From: Blastomyces gilchristii SLH14081
Lineage: Eukaryota > Ascomycota > Eurotiomycetes > Onygenales > Ajellomycetaceae
Reading direction: 5' to 3'
Assembly (NCBI RefSeq): GCF_000003855.2
Contig: NW_003101681.1
Span: 2,425,893 to 2,489,892 of the forward strand
DNA length: 64,000 nucleotides
Each line of letters opens with the position of its first letter. Within the stretch, counting starts at the first letter, position 1. Below, piece after piece: positions 13,929-25,219 of the stretch. Below the pieces are notes generated by a model. It was not told the DNA's origin and did not search any database. It saw only the letters and a program-made list of their open reading frames with translations. A program made the translations under genes and the position numbers.

Positions 13929-14340
13929 GTTGTAAAGTGATATATTCTCTTTCTCTGAAGCTGAATTTAATGAGTTTTGAAAAAGAATTCTTATAAAAGC
14001 TTGATATTTTTTCTTAAAAGAATTTGCTGTATATAATTCATTCTGAAACTTATATTCTAAGATTGAAAGTTTTGCTACACTTCTTGTTTTAGTATAGTTA
14101 AAAGCTTTAAAAACTTTCTTTTCTTATACTTCTTTAAGAAATTTATTTCAGCAGTCTGTTTTAGCTTTTTTAATATCTGAAAAATATTTATTTCTGACAG
14201 CTTTGAACTTTTTATCAGATATTACATTATTTTTTCAATCTCTTCTAGCAGTAGCTAATTATTTTCTTTTAGATGAAATACTTAGAAGACTTTCTCTTTG
14301 AAATATTATCTCTAACACTTATTAGAATAATATATGTAAG

Positions 14341-14846
14341 TAGACTGGTCACTGAGACCATGAATTTCATGTTTGGTTTCATTTGATCTGGTCTCATATA
14401 TTTCTTAGCGTGAATCCCGCTGAGACTAGCTATTAAAAAAACATGCAAAGTGACTGTATATCAGATCTTAAAATGAAACCATGACTTGAAAAAAATGAGA
14501 AAGTGATCTCATTTGATTTCATTTAGTTTCATTCTTGATATAAAGTTACTATTTTTAGACACTTTAAGGTTTTTTTTAGACTATTTTTAATTTTTTAAAA
14601 AGTAACACTTTTTGATAATGCTCAAATGAGATTTAAAGCCATTTAAAGCAATAAAAATAATTTAAATTGAGAAGTGGAAATCATGGTCTCATTTGAAAAA
14701 TGTGACAAGAGTAGATAGTAAGTTTCACTGAAACAGTATGAAACTACTATCTGATGTTAAAATCATGTAATGAGATCAGTTGAATTGGTAATAAGACTAT
14801 TAAAAAATCTGGTCCTGGTTTCAGACACGGTTACACGGTCAGTCTA
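14341..14846 (+). mobile_element. hAT-type MITE copy 3 (506 bp)
   Basis: It has the same termini and interior as the other copies. The flanks TATGTAAG and GATGTAAT agree at six of eight positions, so the duplication has drifted. LINE-2 sequence is continuous across it. Confidence 0.92.
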
Positions 14847-15481
14847 GATGTAATAAGCTTCACTCTATTCTCAAGCATTTCATTTAAGATATCTTGATCA
14901 GAATGTTAATATAGCTCACTCTGCTTTTCAGATTTTAACAGTGTTATGCTTTCTTCAACTGCTTTTCAATCAGCTTTTTCAAAGTTAAACTGATTAGAGA
15001 GAAGAGGGTTTTCACTCATTTATTTTTCACTTAGTTTAATATTAAATTAAATAATCTCATGATCTGATTCTGATATCTCATTTAAATTAATAAATCAGTT
15101 TACAAGTCTTTTTTTTATTAGATTTTGTGACATGAAGATTAGATCTATAATAGATTTCTATTTCATGTCTTTTCTAAACAATGTTTGTTGATCAGACCTG
15201 TTAACTAAATCTATTGAATACTCAAAGATTCATTCAATCAGATTATCTACTCTTACTACTCTTTTACATTCTGAATTTCATCAGAGATGATGTGTATTGA
15301 AATCTCCTGCAATTATAGAGTGTCTTAATAAAGTTATGTTTAGAAATTCTCTATTAATTATTCAGATATTGTTATTTTTCTTCAATAACCTTTCATTATA
15401 AATATTTATAAGCTGTATAGTATCAAACTTATTCTCTTTATCTATAATATCACTTATCAGAATATCAGAATCAGATATAAT

Positions 15482-15987
15482 TAGACTGACCGTGTGACCG
15501 TGTCTGGGACCAGAATCAGAATATTTGATGATCTCATTATCAATTCAACTGATCTCATTACACTGTTTTAACATTAGATAGTAGTCTCATACTATCTCAG
15601 TGAGACTTACTATCTACTCTTATCACATTTTTCAAATGAAATCATGATTTCCACTTCTCAATTTAAATTATTTTTATTGCTTTAAATGACTTTAAATCTC
15701 ATTTGAGTGTTACCAAAAAGTGTTACTTTTTAAAAAATTAAAAATAGTCTAAAGAAAACCTTAAAATGTCTAAAAATAGTAACTTTATGCCAAGAATGAG
15801 ACTAAATGAGATCAAATGGAACCACTTTCTCATTTTTTTCAAGTCATGATCTCATTTTAAAATCTGATATATAGTCACTTTGCATGTTTTTTTAATGATT
15901 AGTCCCAGCGGGATTTATGTCAAGAAATGTATGAGACCAGATCAAATGAAATCAAACATGAAATTCATGATCCCGGCGGCCAGTCTA
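15482..15987 (-). mobile_element. hAT-type MITE copy 4 (506 bp)
   Basis: An inverted copy, starting TAGACTGACCG and ending CGGCCAGTCTA. Flanks are GATATAAT and GATATGAT, an 8-bp duplication with one G-to-A change. Confidence 0.95.
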
Positions 15988-16329
15988 GATATGATATTAA
16001 ATCTTAGATTAAATTAATATCTTGATCTCTTTCTTTCATAGATCACTACTCTTGACTTTATCTCAGACTTTTGAGGTAGAAAGCAGTAGTAGCTTGAATG
16101 AGAAATGATGTATTTTTACTCAGCATCAAAATTCAATTCCTGAAGCAGTATAAAATCAACTTTTTATTCAAATACAATTTTAAGACAAGAATAAATGCAA
16201 TTTATGATTCTATTCACATTATTTTGAATAAATGTGATTTTTGAAGAGTTTTTAAACTTTTTTTATTGTTTTTGTTGTATATTCATACTAAAAGAGAGTA
16301 GAGATAGAGTAGAATCTAATCACTATCAT

Positions 16330-17760
16330 TAGATAGTAGATTATAACTATTTTAAAAAGAAGGAATCTCAACTGCTTGTATTATATCTAGCTTATCATCA
16401 GAGTCATTTCTCAATTCTCTAATCTTAAATGAAGTTTGAGAATTCTAATTCTGTTTACATTTAACTGAAGAATTGAAGTTTGAAGATTTAGATAGTTGAG
16501 AGTTTCTTCTTTTTAAGCTTACAGTTGTAGATTTACTGACTTGACTATTCTCTTCAGTTCTAGATTGACTTTGAGCTTCATCTTTTCTTCAGTTCTTTTG
16601 AGTTCTTGATATAAATATACATTCTTTTGAGCTAAATGCATCTTTTTCTTTGAAATTAGAGTATTTAAGCAGAGTGTATTGATATATTTTATCTCTTTTT
16701 AAGTATATTTCACATTTATACTCACTAGTTTTATAATCTCTAGCACAGAATGCATATTTTAAGTCTCTAAAATAAGAGATTACAAAGTGTTCATATCTTT
16801 GACAGTTTGAACACTGTGTTTGAGCTTTGAGATTCATTCTTGAGTCTTTATATTCATGAACTCTCATTTTCAAACCTACTACTCTTACTTCAGAGATTTT
16901 TGACTGTTTAAGTGTTTTTATATATACTAGAACAGAGGTATTTCTTCTACTTCATCTGAACTCAATTGAATTTAGTTATACAGGCTCTTTTCTCAGTTGA
17001 ATAGAGTTGTATTCTTCTAATTCATTTTTGAGAAGTAGCATTTCTTCTTCACAGTCAAAAATTTCAACTGAAATATTATGAAAAATGAATTTGTCTCACT
17101 TTTCATCTCTCTCAGATAGAATTGTTGTGTTTAACAAAGATTCTACTGCTGATTTTCAGAGATTCTCATTCTGAATAAGAAATTCTGCATTGAATTCAGG
17201 CATTGTAGTCAGAATAATGAAGTTTTTAAAGAAGAATGACTCAATTGAAGCTATAACTGATTTTTGAACTTTAATATCAGTTATTAACTGAGAAAAGAAC
17301 TGCTGATTAATTTCATTTCTAATTCTGAAAATGAGATTTAGGTTTAGCTTGTTTCTCTGCAAGATGTTCTGATTTAAGACTTTGAGAATAAGTCTTCTAT
17401 TTCTGAAGATTTGAAAGCTTTTCTCTTTTTATATTATTTTCTTCACTTTTCTATGGATAGAAGTATGAGCAGTATTCTTCTCAGTTTTCTCAGGATTTTG
17501 AGCCAGTTTTGAGACAGTAGATTTAGAGACAGTAGATTCAACTGCTTGAGAGTAAGTTTTCTTCTGATTTAAAAAAGAAGAAGAAGAAGTAGAAAAAGAA
17601 GAAGAGTAAAATGAAGAGTCAGTGATTTAAACTAGAAATTTTCAATGTTTTTTGAACTGTGTTTGAAATTCCAAGTTTGAACTTGATCATCTTCTGTAGT
17701 TGTCTAGTTTGAGTATGAAGAATTAATAGAACTTCCTCATTCATCTCACTCAGACACTGC
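16330..17760 (-). pseudogene. LINE-2 ORF1 remnant (gag-like, zinc knuckles)
   Basis: An open stretch at 16589-16873 reads CSNCQRYEHF, then a series of Cys/His pairs (FCARDYKTSEYKC) and ends SRTQKN. It corresponds to the nucleic-acid-binding knuckles at the start of LINE-1. A second open stretch lies at 17156-17362. Several cysteines are Tyr or Ser where the LINE-1 copy keeps Cys. In Tad1-like LINEs such an ORF1 protein binds the element RNA. Start and end are approximate. Confidence 0.75.
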
Positions 17761-18762
17761 TTTTCAAGAATCTTGCTTACTTTTTCAAGTTTCTGTATTT
17801 CAAGAACTTGTTATTTCTCTATTTCTTCTTTCATTCTTCTCTTCAGAATTTCAATCTCTGAAACAGTATTTGAGAAAGCATCTTTTTCCGCATTAACTAA
17901 GTGTATTTTTGAACTTATTATTCTCACTCAATGAAAAGTTGATCAGACTGTTTCAATTGAGATATTTATTTCACTCTTTTGAATTGAAAAGTTGATCAGA
18001 CTGTTTCAATTAAGAGATTTCTAAGTTTGTTTTCAATTGAAAAGTTAGTCAGACTGTTTCAAAAGAAGAATAGAAGACTTTTGTGTATAAAACATCTGAT
18101 TTTTTTCACACTAGTTCAGTAACTAGATTAGATTTTTGAAGAGAATTTAATAAACTAAAATTTATTTTTAAGAAAAATTAATAAAATCTTTACAATCTCT
18201 TTCTTGAAATACAGTGAGAAAAAGTATGATATCAATTGATAATAAATCAGATAATATGACAGTTTTTGAGAGAAAAACTGACAAACAATAGATCAATTTT
18301 TTACAGAGAAATTGATTAAAGCTATTCAATTTTATTCTGAATCATTCAATTCTCCTCACACAACAAGTGTGCAACTCATATCAGTTAATAAAGAGTGTAA
18401 AAAAGAATTAAGTATTAATAAAAGCTCTTCAGTCACTCAAAAAGTAATTCTTACTTAAAAGAATGTGAAATTATAATCAAAAACAACTCTATTTTCAATT
18501 CTTTATAAGAATATTGTATAAAACTCAGAGAAAAACACCTTACTTTTTCAAGAAAAGTAAAAAACTATTTCTAAGATCTTTTTTTACATTAACTGCTACA
18601 GAAGAATGAGATAGAAACTGCTAAGATATGCACTACTATATACTCTCTATCAAGACTTTTTCTCTTTAGAGTCTTGATATTATAGAGAATATAAGGCTGT
18701 CACTATATAATAATATAAATATTATCAGCAGAATATAGAGAAACTGATTATTCATATCTTAA
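17761..18762 (-). other. Presumed 5' region of LINE-2
   Basis: This AT-rich stretch lies upstream of LINE-2 ORF1 on the minus strand. It contains a short direct repeat with the word AAAGTTGATCAGACTGTTTC at 17935, 17990 and, changed, 18043. I see no open frame. The right limit at 18762 is set by the start of the next repeat. Confidence 0.5.
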
Positions 18763-19399
18763 AATAGAAGACTTTGTCAATAATTATATCAATATAGAGT
18801 TAATTCTCAAATTTAATAGAGTTCTAGTATTGCTATTCTCAATTTCTTGAAGAATCTATTGAATATTGAGATATTAAAACTAGATTTAATATATCTCACT
18901 GTGCAAGAATCAAAGGCTCAGTCAGACCTTGAAGTATACTAATTTTATAGTTATCATGTCTGCTGATTATGTATTGAATACAGTTGCTGAGCTATCTTTT
19001 TGTATTTTTCTGCTGAGAATGAGCCAGATTGAAAGAGGCGGTGCAAGAGTAAGACTTGGTGTTGATATCTTGATACATCAAAGACAGACAGGGTTTTCAC
19101 AGAGAATGCACTTCAGATGTGTCTGTTGATTATGTACTTGATCCTGTTACTGAGGTATCTTTTTGTATTTTTCTGCCAGAGATAGGCCAGATTGAAAAAA
19201 GCGGTATGTGAGTGAGACTTAGTATTGATGTTTTAGAACATCAAGGGTTTTCGTGGAAGTTGCTTCTCAGATATCTTCACAATTACAGGTTGAGAATCTT
19301 TCAAAATCAAGAAGATTGATGCATATGACTAGGTCTCTTCGCCTTACAATTTGTATGGCAATTTGACCTGGGGTTGTGATGTGGTAGAGGTGAACAGAG
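18763..19399 (+). repeat. Repeat with a 163-bp tandem unit, left copy
   Basis: This segment is duplicated at 40682-41130. It contains two tandem units starting at about 18960 and 19123 (CTGYTGATTATGTA...), each with the word GAGGTATCTTTTTGTATTT and a GGCCAGATTG block. The open frame 18929-19129 lies inside a unit and is not credited as a gene. LINE-1 sequence begins at about 19400. It could be the 5' UTR of a LINE or an unrelated repeat. Confidence 0.75.
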
Positions 19400-19850
19400 A
19401 TATAAACACTTTGCAATCTCTTGTTTTAGAGACTCAAAATATGCATTCTGTGCTAGAGATCACAAAACTAGTGAGTATAAATGTGAAACATGCTTAAAAA
19501 GAGGTGAAATATATCAACACACTCTGCTTAAATGCTGTAATTGTAAAGAAAAACATGCATCTAGCTCAAAAGAATGTATGTTTACTTCAAGAACTCAAAA
19601 GAACTGAAGAAAAAATAAAGCTCAAAGTCAATCTAGAACTGAAGAGAATAGTCAAGTCAGTAAATCTACAACTACAAGCTTAAAAAGAAGAAACTCTCAA
19701 CTATCTAAATCTTCAAACTTCAATTCTTCAGTTAAATGTAAACAGAATTAGAATTCTCAAACTTCATTTAAGATTAGAGAATTGAGAAATGACTCTGATG
19801 ATAAGCTAGATATAATACAAGTAGTTGAGATTCCTTCTTTTTAAAATAGT
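19400..19850 (+). pseudogene. LINE-1 ORF1 C-terminal fragment
   Basis: From about 19410 the frame reads through CFRDSKYAFCARDHKTSEYK, a CETC pair and CCNCKEKHASSSKEC, a run of Cys/His zinc knuckles. It then becomes a Ser/Asn/Arg-rich tail with stops. The cysteines are better kept than in LINE-2 (16589-16873). RNA or cDNA binding is inferred from the family. The N-terminal part is absent. Confidence 0.75.
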
Positions 19851-19959
19851 TATAATCTACTATCTAATGATAGTGATTAGATTCTACTCTATCTCTACTC
19901 TCTTTTAGTATGAATATACAACAAAAACAATAAAAAAAGTTTAAAAACTCTTCAAAAAT

Positions 19960-22900
19960 CACATTTATTCAAAATAATGTGAATAGAAACATAAATTGCA
20001 TTTATTCTTGTCTTCAAAATGTATTTGAATAAAAAGTTGATTTTATACTACTTCAGGAATTGAATTTTGATGCTGAGTAAAAATACATCATTTCTCATTC
20101 AAGCTACTACTGCTTTCTACCTCAAAAGTCTGAGATAAAGTCAAGAGTATTGATCTATGAAAGAAAGAGATCAAGATATTAATTTAATCTGAGATTTGAT
20201 ATCATGTCTAACTCTGATATTCTGATGAGTGATATTATACATAATAAGAATGAGTTTAATACTATACAGCTTATAAATATCTATAATGAAAAGTTATTAA
20301 AGAAAAATAACAATATCTGAACAATTAATAGAGAATTTCTGAACATAACTTTATTAAGACACTCTATAATTATAGAAGATTTCAATACACATTATCTCTG
20401 ATAAAATTCAGAATATAAAAGACCAGTAAGAGTAGATAATCTGATTGAATAAATCTTTGAACATTCAATAGATTTAGTTAATAAGTCTGATTAACAAACA
20501 TTCTTTAGAAAAGCCTCGGTGGCCGAATAGTTAATGCGGCCACCCGGTAGTGCCTTGGCGTGGGAAATCAAGGCGCGTGAGTTCGAAACCCGCAGGGAAT
20601 ACATTAAATCTGAAACTCAAGCACCTCAGGTTTCTAATGAATACAGAGGTGTATAAATCACTTCAATGAATCACTCTATGTTTCTGAGCTAGAAAGTTAT
20701 TATCACATGTATCTAATTGTCACTTCTTTGTATTTTTCTATGTTCTTATTATTCTGATGTGATCTTAACACCTGTATTTCCTTCTATATAATTAACACTT
20801 AATCTGTATTTAACATCACACAAGAACTCATCATAAGCTCCGCTTGTATATAAGTATAATGAAAGAATAATAATAATCATAATAATAATAATAATAATTC
20901 TTTAGAAAAGATATAAAACAGAAATCTATTATAAATCTAATCTTCATATTATAAAATCTAATAAAAGAAAAACTTGTAAACTGATTTATTGATTCAAATG
21001 AGACATCAGAATCAGGTCATGAGATTATTCAATTTAATATTGTACTGAGTGAAAAATAAATAAGTGAAAACTCTCTTCTCTCTAATCAGTTTCACTTTGA
21101 AAAAGCTGATTGAAAAGCAGTTGAAGAAAGTATAAAACTGTTAAAATCTAAAAAGCAAAGTAATCTATATTGAAATTCTGATCAAGATGTCTTAAATAAA
21201 ATGCTTGAGAATAGAGTGAAGCTCATTACATCTATAATTCTAATAAGTATTAGAGATAATATTTCAATGAGAAAGTCTTCTGAGTATTTCAAATCTTAAT
21301 AAAATGAGAATATCATATTTAAAAGAAATCAATTATCTACTGCTAGAAGAGATTGAAAGAATGATATAATATTTAATAAAGAGTTCAAAGCTGTCAGAAA
21401 TGAATATTTTTCAGATATTAAAAGACTGCTGAAATAAATTTCTTAAAGAAGTATAAGAAAAGAAAGTTTTTAAAGCTTTTAACTATACTAAAACAAGAAG
21501 TGTAGCAAAACTTCCAGTCTTAAAATATAACTTTCAGAATGAATTATATACAGCAAACGCTTTTATGAAAAAATATCAAGCTTTTATAAGAATTCTCTTT
21601 CAAAACTCATCAGATTCAGATTTAGAGAAAGAGAATATATCACTTTATAACTATATTGATTAACATGACTGAGAATGATCTGAGCTTATATAAGATGAAT
21701 TAGAGTCAGCTATCTTCTCAAGTTCAGTTAAAACTACTGCAGAGCCTGATTTAATCAATAACTTGATTATTTAAAATACATATTTCTACTTAAAGAATGA
21801 ATATTTTAAGCTCTTTTTCAATCTCTTAAAAAATGAATATCATTCTGAATACTGAAGAGAAGTCACTGAAGTAATTCTTGTAAAACTTAATAAAAGAACT
21901 TCAATTTCTACATTATATAAAGTAATATCTCTATTGAACTGTTTAGAAAAGGTTTTAGAAAAGATAATAGCTACTTAACTATCTTTTATAAGCTTCATTA
22001 ATAATTCTCTTTTATTTAGTGAATAAATGAGAGATAGAAAATAATGTTCTACAATTGATATTATTCTCTCAGTTGTTCATGATATTCAAATAGCAAAGTA
22101 TGAAGATCTGGTCTCAATTGCAGTTTTTATTAATATAAAAGAAGCATTTGATCATGTTTCAAAGTCAAAGTTAATTCAGACTTTGAAGATGTTAAAACTG
22201 TCACATTCTCTAATAAAATGAGTTAACTATTTTATATCTAAAAGAATTATACAACTATTCTTTGATGAAATGAAATAAGATAAGACTGAGATAAAAATAG
22301 ATATATTATAAGAATCTTCAATCTTATCATTTTATTTGCAATATACACTGCATATCTATTCAAAAATAGAGATATGAAAATAGTGCAATCTCTGAGTTAT
22401 ATTAATGATATTGATCTAGTCTACAGCTGAAAAACAATCAGAGAGAATTTAAAAGTAATTGAAGAAGCAGTAAAGACAATCTTTATTAGAGCAGATATTA
22501 ATTAAATTCAATTTAAGATGAATAAAACTGAGTTAATTTATTTCTTTTCTAGATTCAATAAGAGAGAACTATCTCTAACTCTTTTAAATAGAGAGATTAA
22601 ACCCAGTTTAAATATCAAATGATTAGAAGTATGATTAAACTTCAAGTTAAATTTTAAATATCATATTCATCAAAGAACTATCAAGGCAGAAAGACTATTA
22701 AATAACATAATTAAACTATTAAATACAGAGAGAGGTCTATTCTTTCAGACTATGAGATAGTTATATATAGTCTGTATTATCTTAGTAGCTGATTATGAAG
22801 TTTAAGTTTAATAGAATAATCAAGAAAATTTCACTGAACTCTTTCAAAGTCTGTAAAACAGAGCTTTGAGAAGAATTCTGAAAGCATTCAAATCATCTTC

Positions 22901-24200
22901 TATTAAAGTAATGAAAATTGAAGCTTTGATTCTCTCTTCTACTATTAGATATAAAAAGATCTATATGAACTATGCTCTGAGAGTTATAAAGATGAGCTTA
23001 AATTATATAATCAGAGAAAGAGTCTCTTCTTCATTTTCATTAATTAACTCTGAAAATGAACTGAATTGAAATAGATTTCTTGATTAAAATGAAAATAATT
23101 CTTCAAAGAAAATGCCTTCTCAACTATACAGACTATACTCACTGATTAAAAATCAATTTTCTTCTTTAAATGTTGAAAAAGTTGATTATAAGAAGATATC
23201 TCTCTGAAGAGAAAAGCTTGAATCTCTTATAAACTTATAAATAAGTGAACTATTTAAAGAAAAAGAATATGAACAGCATTTGAAGAGAATTTCTATAATT
23301 AATATAGAAGACTCTATTCTAATTTATTCAGATGACTCAAAAAATAAGAATTTGAATAGATTAGACACAGACATTGCTTATACTGAAGATAATATCAATT
23401 CTATCTCAGATTTCTGAAATTTAGACTATGAATCTGAAGTCTTTGATACTGAACTATTTATAATAGTGAAAGCTTTTAAACTCATTGAAATAAAATCTTA
23501 TAAAAGAAAAAATAGTTTGAAAGAAATATAAATATTCTCTGATAATCAAGCTACTTTGAAAAGACTTAAAAATAGTCAGATTCATAATAATGAAATGAAT
23601 CTTAAACTGATTTTAAACTCTGTTTTAAAAATTTAAAAGAGAAGAATATTAAAGCTGATAATTTATCTACACTGAGTTTCTACTTATATGAATATTTATG
23701 ATAATGAATTAGCTGATTCAGCTGTAAATAAGAGTTCAGAATTAAGCAGATCTATTTAAAAATTTATATTCTAATCTTTTATAAAGAGAAAGATAAAAGA
23801 ATCTTGTTTCAAGAAGTGAAATAAAAGCTGACAGAAATAAAAGAAGAGTATACATTATTCAAGATTTAAAATAAAACTCAAGTGACAATCTTGTTTAATT
23901 AAATATAAAAAGAAAATATTCTCACCTATAATACAGCTGAAACTAGAACATGACTATTTCAAATCTTATATATAAAGATTTGATAACAGATTTAATTCAA
24001 TAGAATACTCATTCTGTAATACAAATGAGAATTCTGAGTATATTGTAATACACTTTGCATTATACAATAGTCTCAAAGTCAGATTAAAAGAGAAGTATAA
24101 TCTAAATCAATTAAATATAAGATTCTTATTCTTAACTAAGACAGAAATTAAATACTTAATAAACTTTCTATCAGAAACTCAAGCAGCTATAAGAAAATAG
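19960..24200 (+). pseudogene. LINE-1 ORF2 remnant (endonuclease, RT, RNase H)
   Basis: Domains in order: an AP-like endonuclease at about 19990-20480 (LLQELNFD, then DFNTHYL and a downstream DLVN motif); the SINE insertion; RT from about 21850, with an YINDIDLVYS box at about 22400 in place of YxDD; and RNase H from about 23310 (SILIYSDDSKN, then FDTELF and FSDNQATLK, and a final DNELADSA). Together these give a full Tad1-type enzyme order: nick target DNA, prime cDNA from the nick, degrade RNA. Frameshifts and stops occur throughout, mostly TGA and TAA at expected Trp or Gln codons. An open stretch at 22866-23069 belongs to the region after RT. Confidence 0.85.
20514..20896 (+). mobile_element. 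tRNA-derived SINE, copy A (383 bp)
   Basis: It starts CCTCGGTGGCCGAATAG, which contains an A-box-like element, and has a B box (GAGTTCGAAACCC) about 50 bp on, as in tRNAs with a long variable arm. A 250-bp tRNA-unrelated body ends in (AAT)n. A perfect 14-bp duplication ATTCTTTAGAAAAG flanks it (20500-20513 and 20897-20910), as made by a LINE enzyme. The tRNA-like head has kept its CpGs inside heavily mutated LINE-1. Confidence 0.93.
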
Positions 24201-24604
24201 CTAAATTCAAAAATATCTGAATATGAAGACAAGGAAATTGATCAGATATAGTCTGTTAAAACAGCTATATACTATATTTTAATAATTTGTTTTATTACAG
24301 TCTCTTCTTACTTTACTTTTTTCTTTCTATTATTTTCTATCTATCTATTTAATATGTCTATCTTTAAGACTGTGTTCTTTTTTCTTTTGTCATAATATTG
24401 TTAAATGATTTCAAAGTATCAGAAGATGTTAAAATAATGTAATTTATAAATAGTTTTTATATTCTGAGCTGAAATTTTCTGATTTTACATATCTAAAATT
24501 GATGAATGTATAATAGTTAACTTTATAAATATAGGAAAAACTCTGAGAACTTTTAGTTCTCAGATAGATATTATAGTCTCTGACTGTATATATTTATAAT
24601 TGAA

Positions 24605-24606
<2 letters not shown>

Positions 24607-24642
<36 letters not shown>
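24607..24642 (+). repeat. (TAA)n tail of LINE-1
   Basis: Uninterrupted TAA repeats terminate LINE-1 four bases before the E1a LTR. They create a poly-Leu open frame on the minus strand (24560-24832) that is not a gene. Confidence 0.9.
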
Positions 24643-24646
24643 GAAG

Positions 24647-24833
24647 TGTGGTTCGGAAGAACGTACAGTGATTCGGAAGAACGTACGACCATCGGATAAT
24701 AACGCGGCCGCTTCTGAACTTGCTTACAAGTGTAAAGGGGCCATAGCGGCCACTAATTAATTTAGCGTACAATATATAAGAAGCCAGCATACGCCTGTAA
24801 TCATACACTGAGGGGAGAAACCTTTGAATCACA
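24647..24833 (+). repeat. E1a 5' LTR, largely unmutated
   Basis: It begins TGTGGTTCGGAAGAACGTAC and ends GAATCACA. It has a 21-bp tandem duplication of its first bases (GATTCGGAAGAACGTAC) and keeps about a dozen CpGs, including ACGCGGCCGC. The 3' LTR has about one. Confidence 0.93.
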
Positions 24834-25219
24834 TCTGATAGCAGGTCTAAAAACTGGTGAGAAGTGTAGACTTCTCCAGAGCATGATAATTCTGTCTACA
24901 AAGTAATTCATAGTTATCATGTCAGTGTGATCCTAGAACACCTCAAAAGATAGTATATAAAGAGCAGTGAGTGAAAGAGCATCTGATTGATACTGCTTTG
25001 CTTATAGAGGGAAAACTCTACACTCAGATGAATACCATATATGATACATGAACAGATGAGATGTGAGAAGGAAATGAGAGCAGTGAATAAGATTCAAAGA
25101 AGTTCACTCTCTACTCAAAAGAAGGATAAAAAGAAGAGAGTGATCATCATCAGAGTTGTATAATAATAACAGAAATGATATAATAATAGACATTGTATAA
25201 TCAATGAGAAATTATCAAA

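Larger units (their letters stand above)
13146..16250 (-). pseudogene. LINE-2 ORF2 remnant (endonuclease and RT start)
   Basis: Read leftwards from about 16170, the endonuclease region matches the LINE-1 endonuclease (19960-20480), including the block equivalent to a DFN..H..W motif near 15250-15320. It is interrupted by three MITEs at 15482, 14341 and 13423. Each leaves an 8-bp duplication of LINE sequence. The RT continues past E2a into 7326-7009. Many stops are present. Confidence 0.8.
7009..18762 (-). mobile_element. LINE-2: Tad1-like non-LTR retrotransposon, split by insertions
   Basis: Segments 7009-7326 and 13146-18762 are reverse-complement matches to LINE-1 (19400-24642). The order on the minus strand is a 5' region, an ORF1 with zinc knuckles, an AP-type endonuclease, then RT. 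The 3' part must lie left of E3a, outside the window. Insertions are E3a at 7008/7009, E2a at 7327-13145 and MITEs at 13423, 14341 and 15482. Joining the LINE across each insertion recovers the LINE-1 order, which supports nesting. The clade name rests on the RNase H domain visible in LINE-1. Confidence 0.88.
19400..24642 (+). mobile_element. LINE-1: Tad1-like LINE, 5' truncated
   Basis: It starts within ORF1 at the zinc knuckles and continues through endonuclease, RT and RNase H to a (TAA)n tail at 24607-24642. The 5' truncation in coding sequence is typical of target-primed reverse transcription. The end just before the tail (TATAATTGAAGAATAATAAT) is shared with LINE-3 at the right window edge and resembles the SINE tail. 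A SINE is inserted at 20514-20896. Confidence 0.9.

Noticed and set aside
24560..24832. 90-codon minus-strand open frame
   Set aside because: It is made of the LINE-1 TAA tail (poly-Leu) plus the GC-rich E1a LTR.
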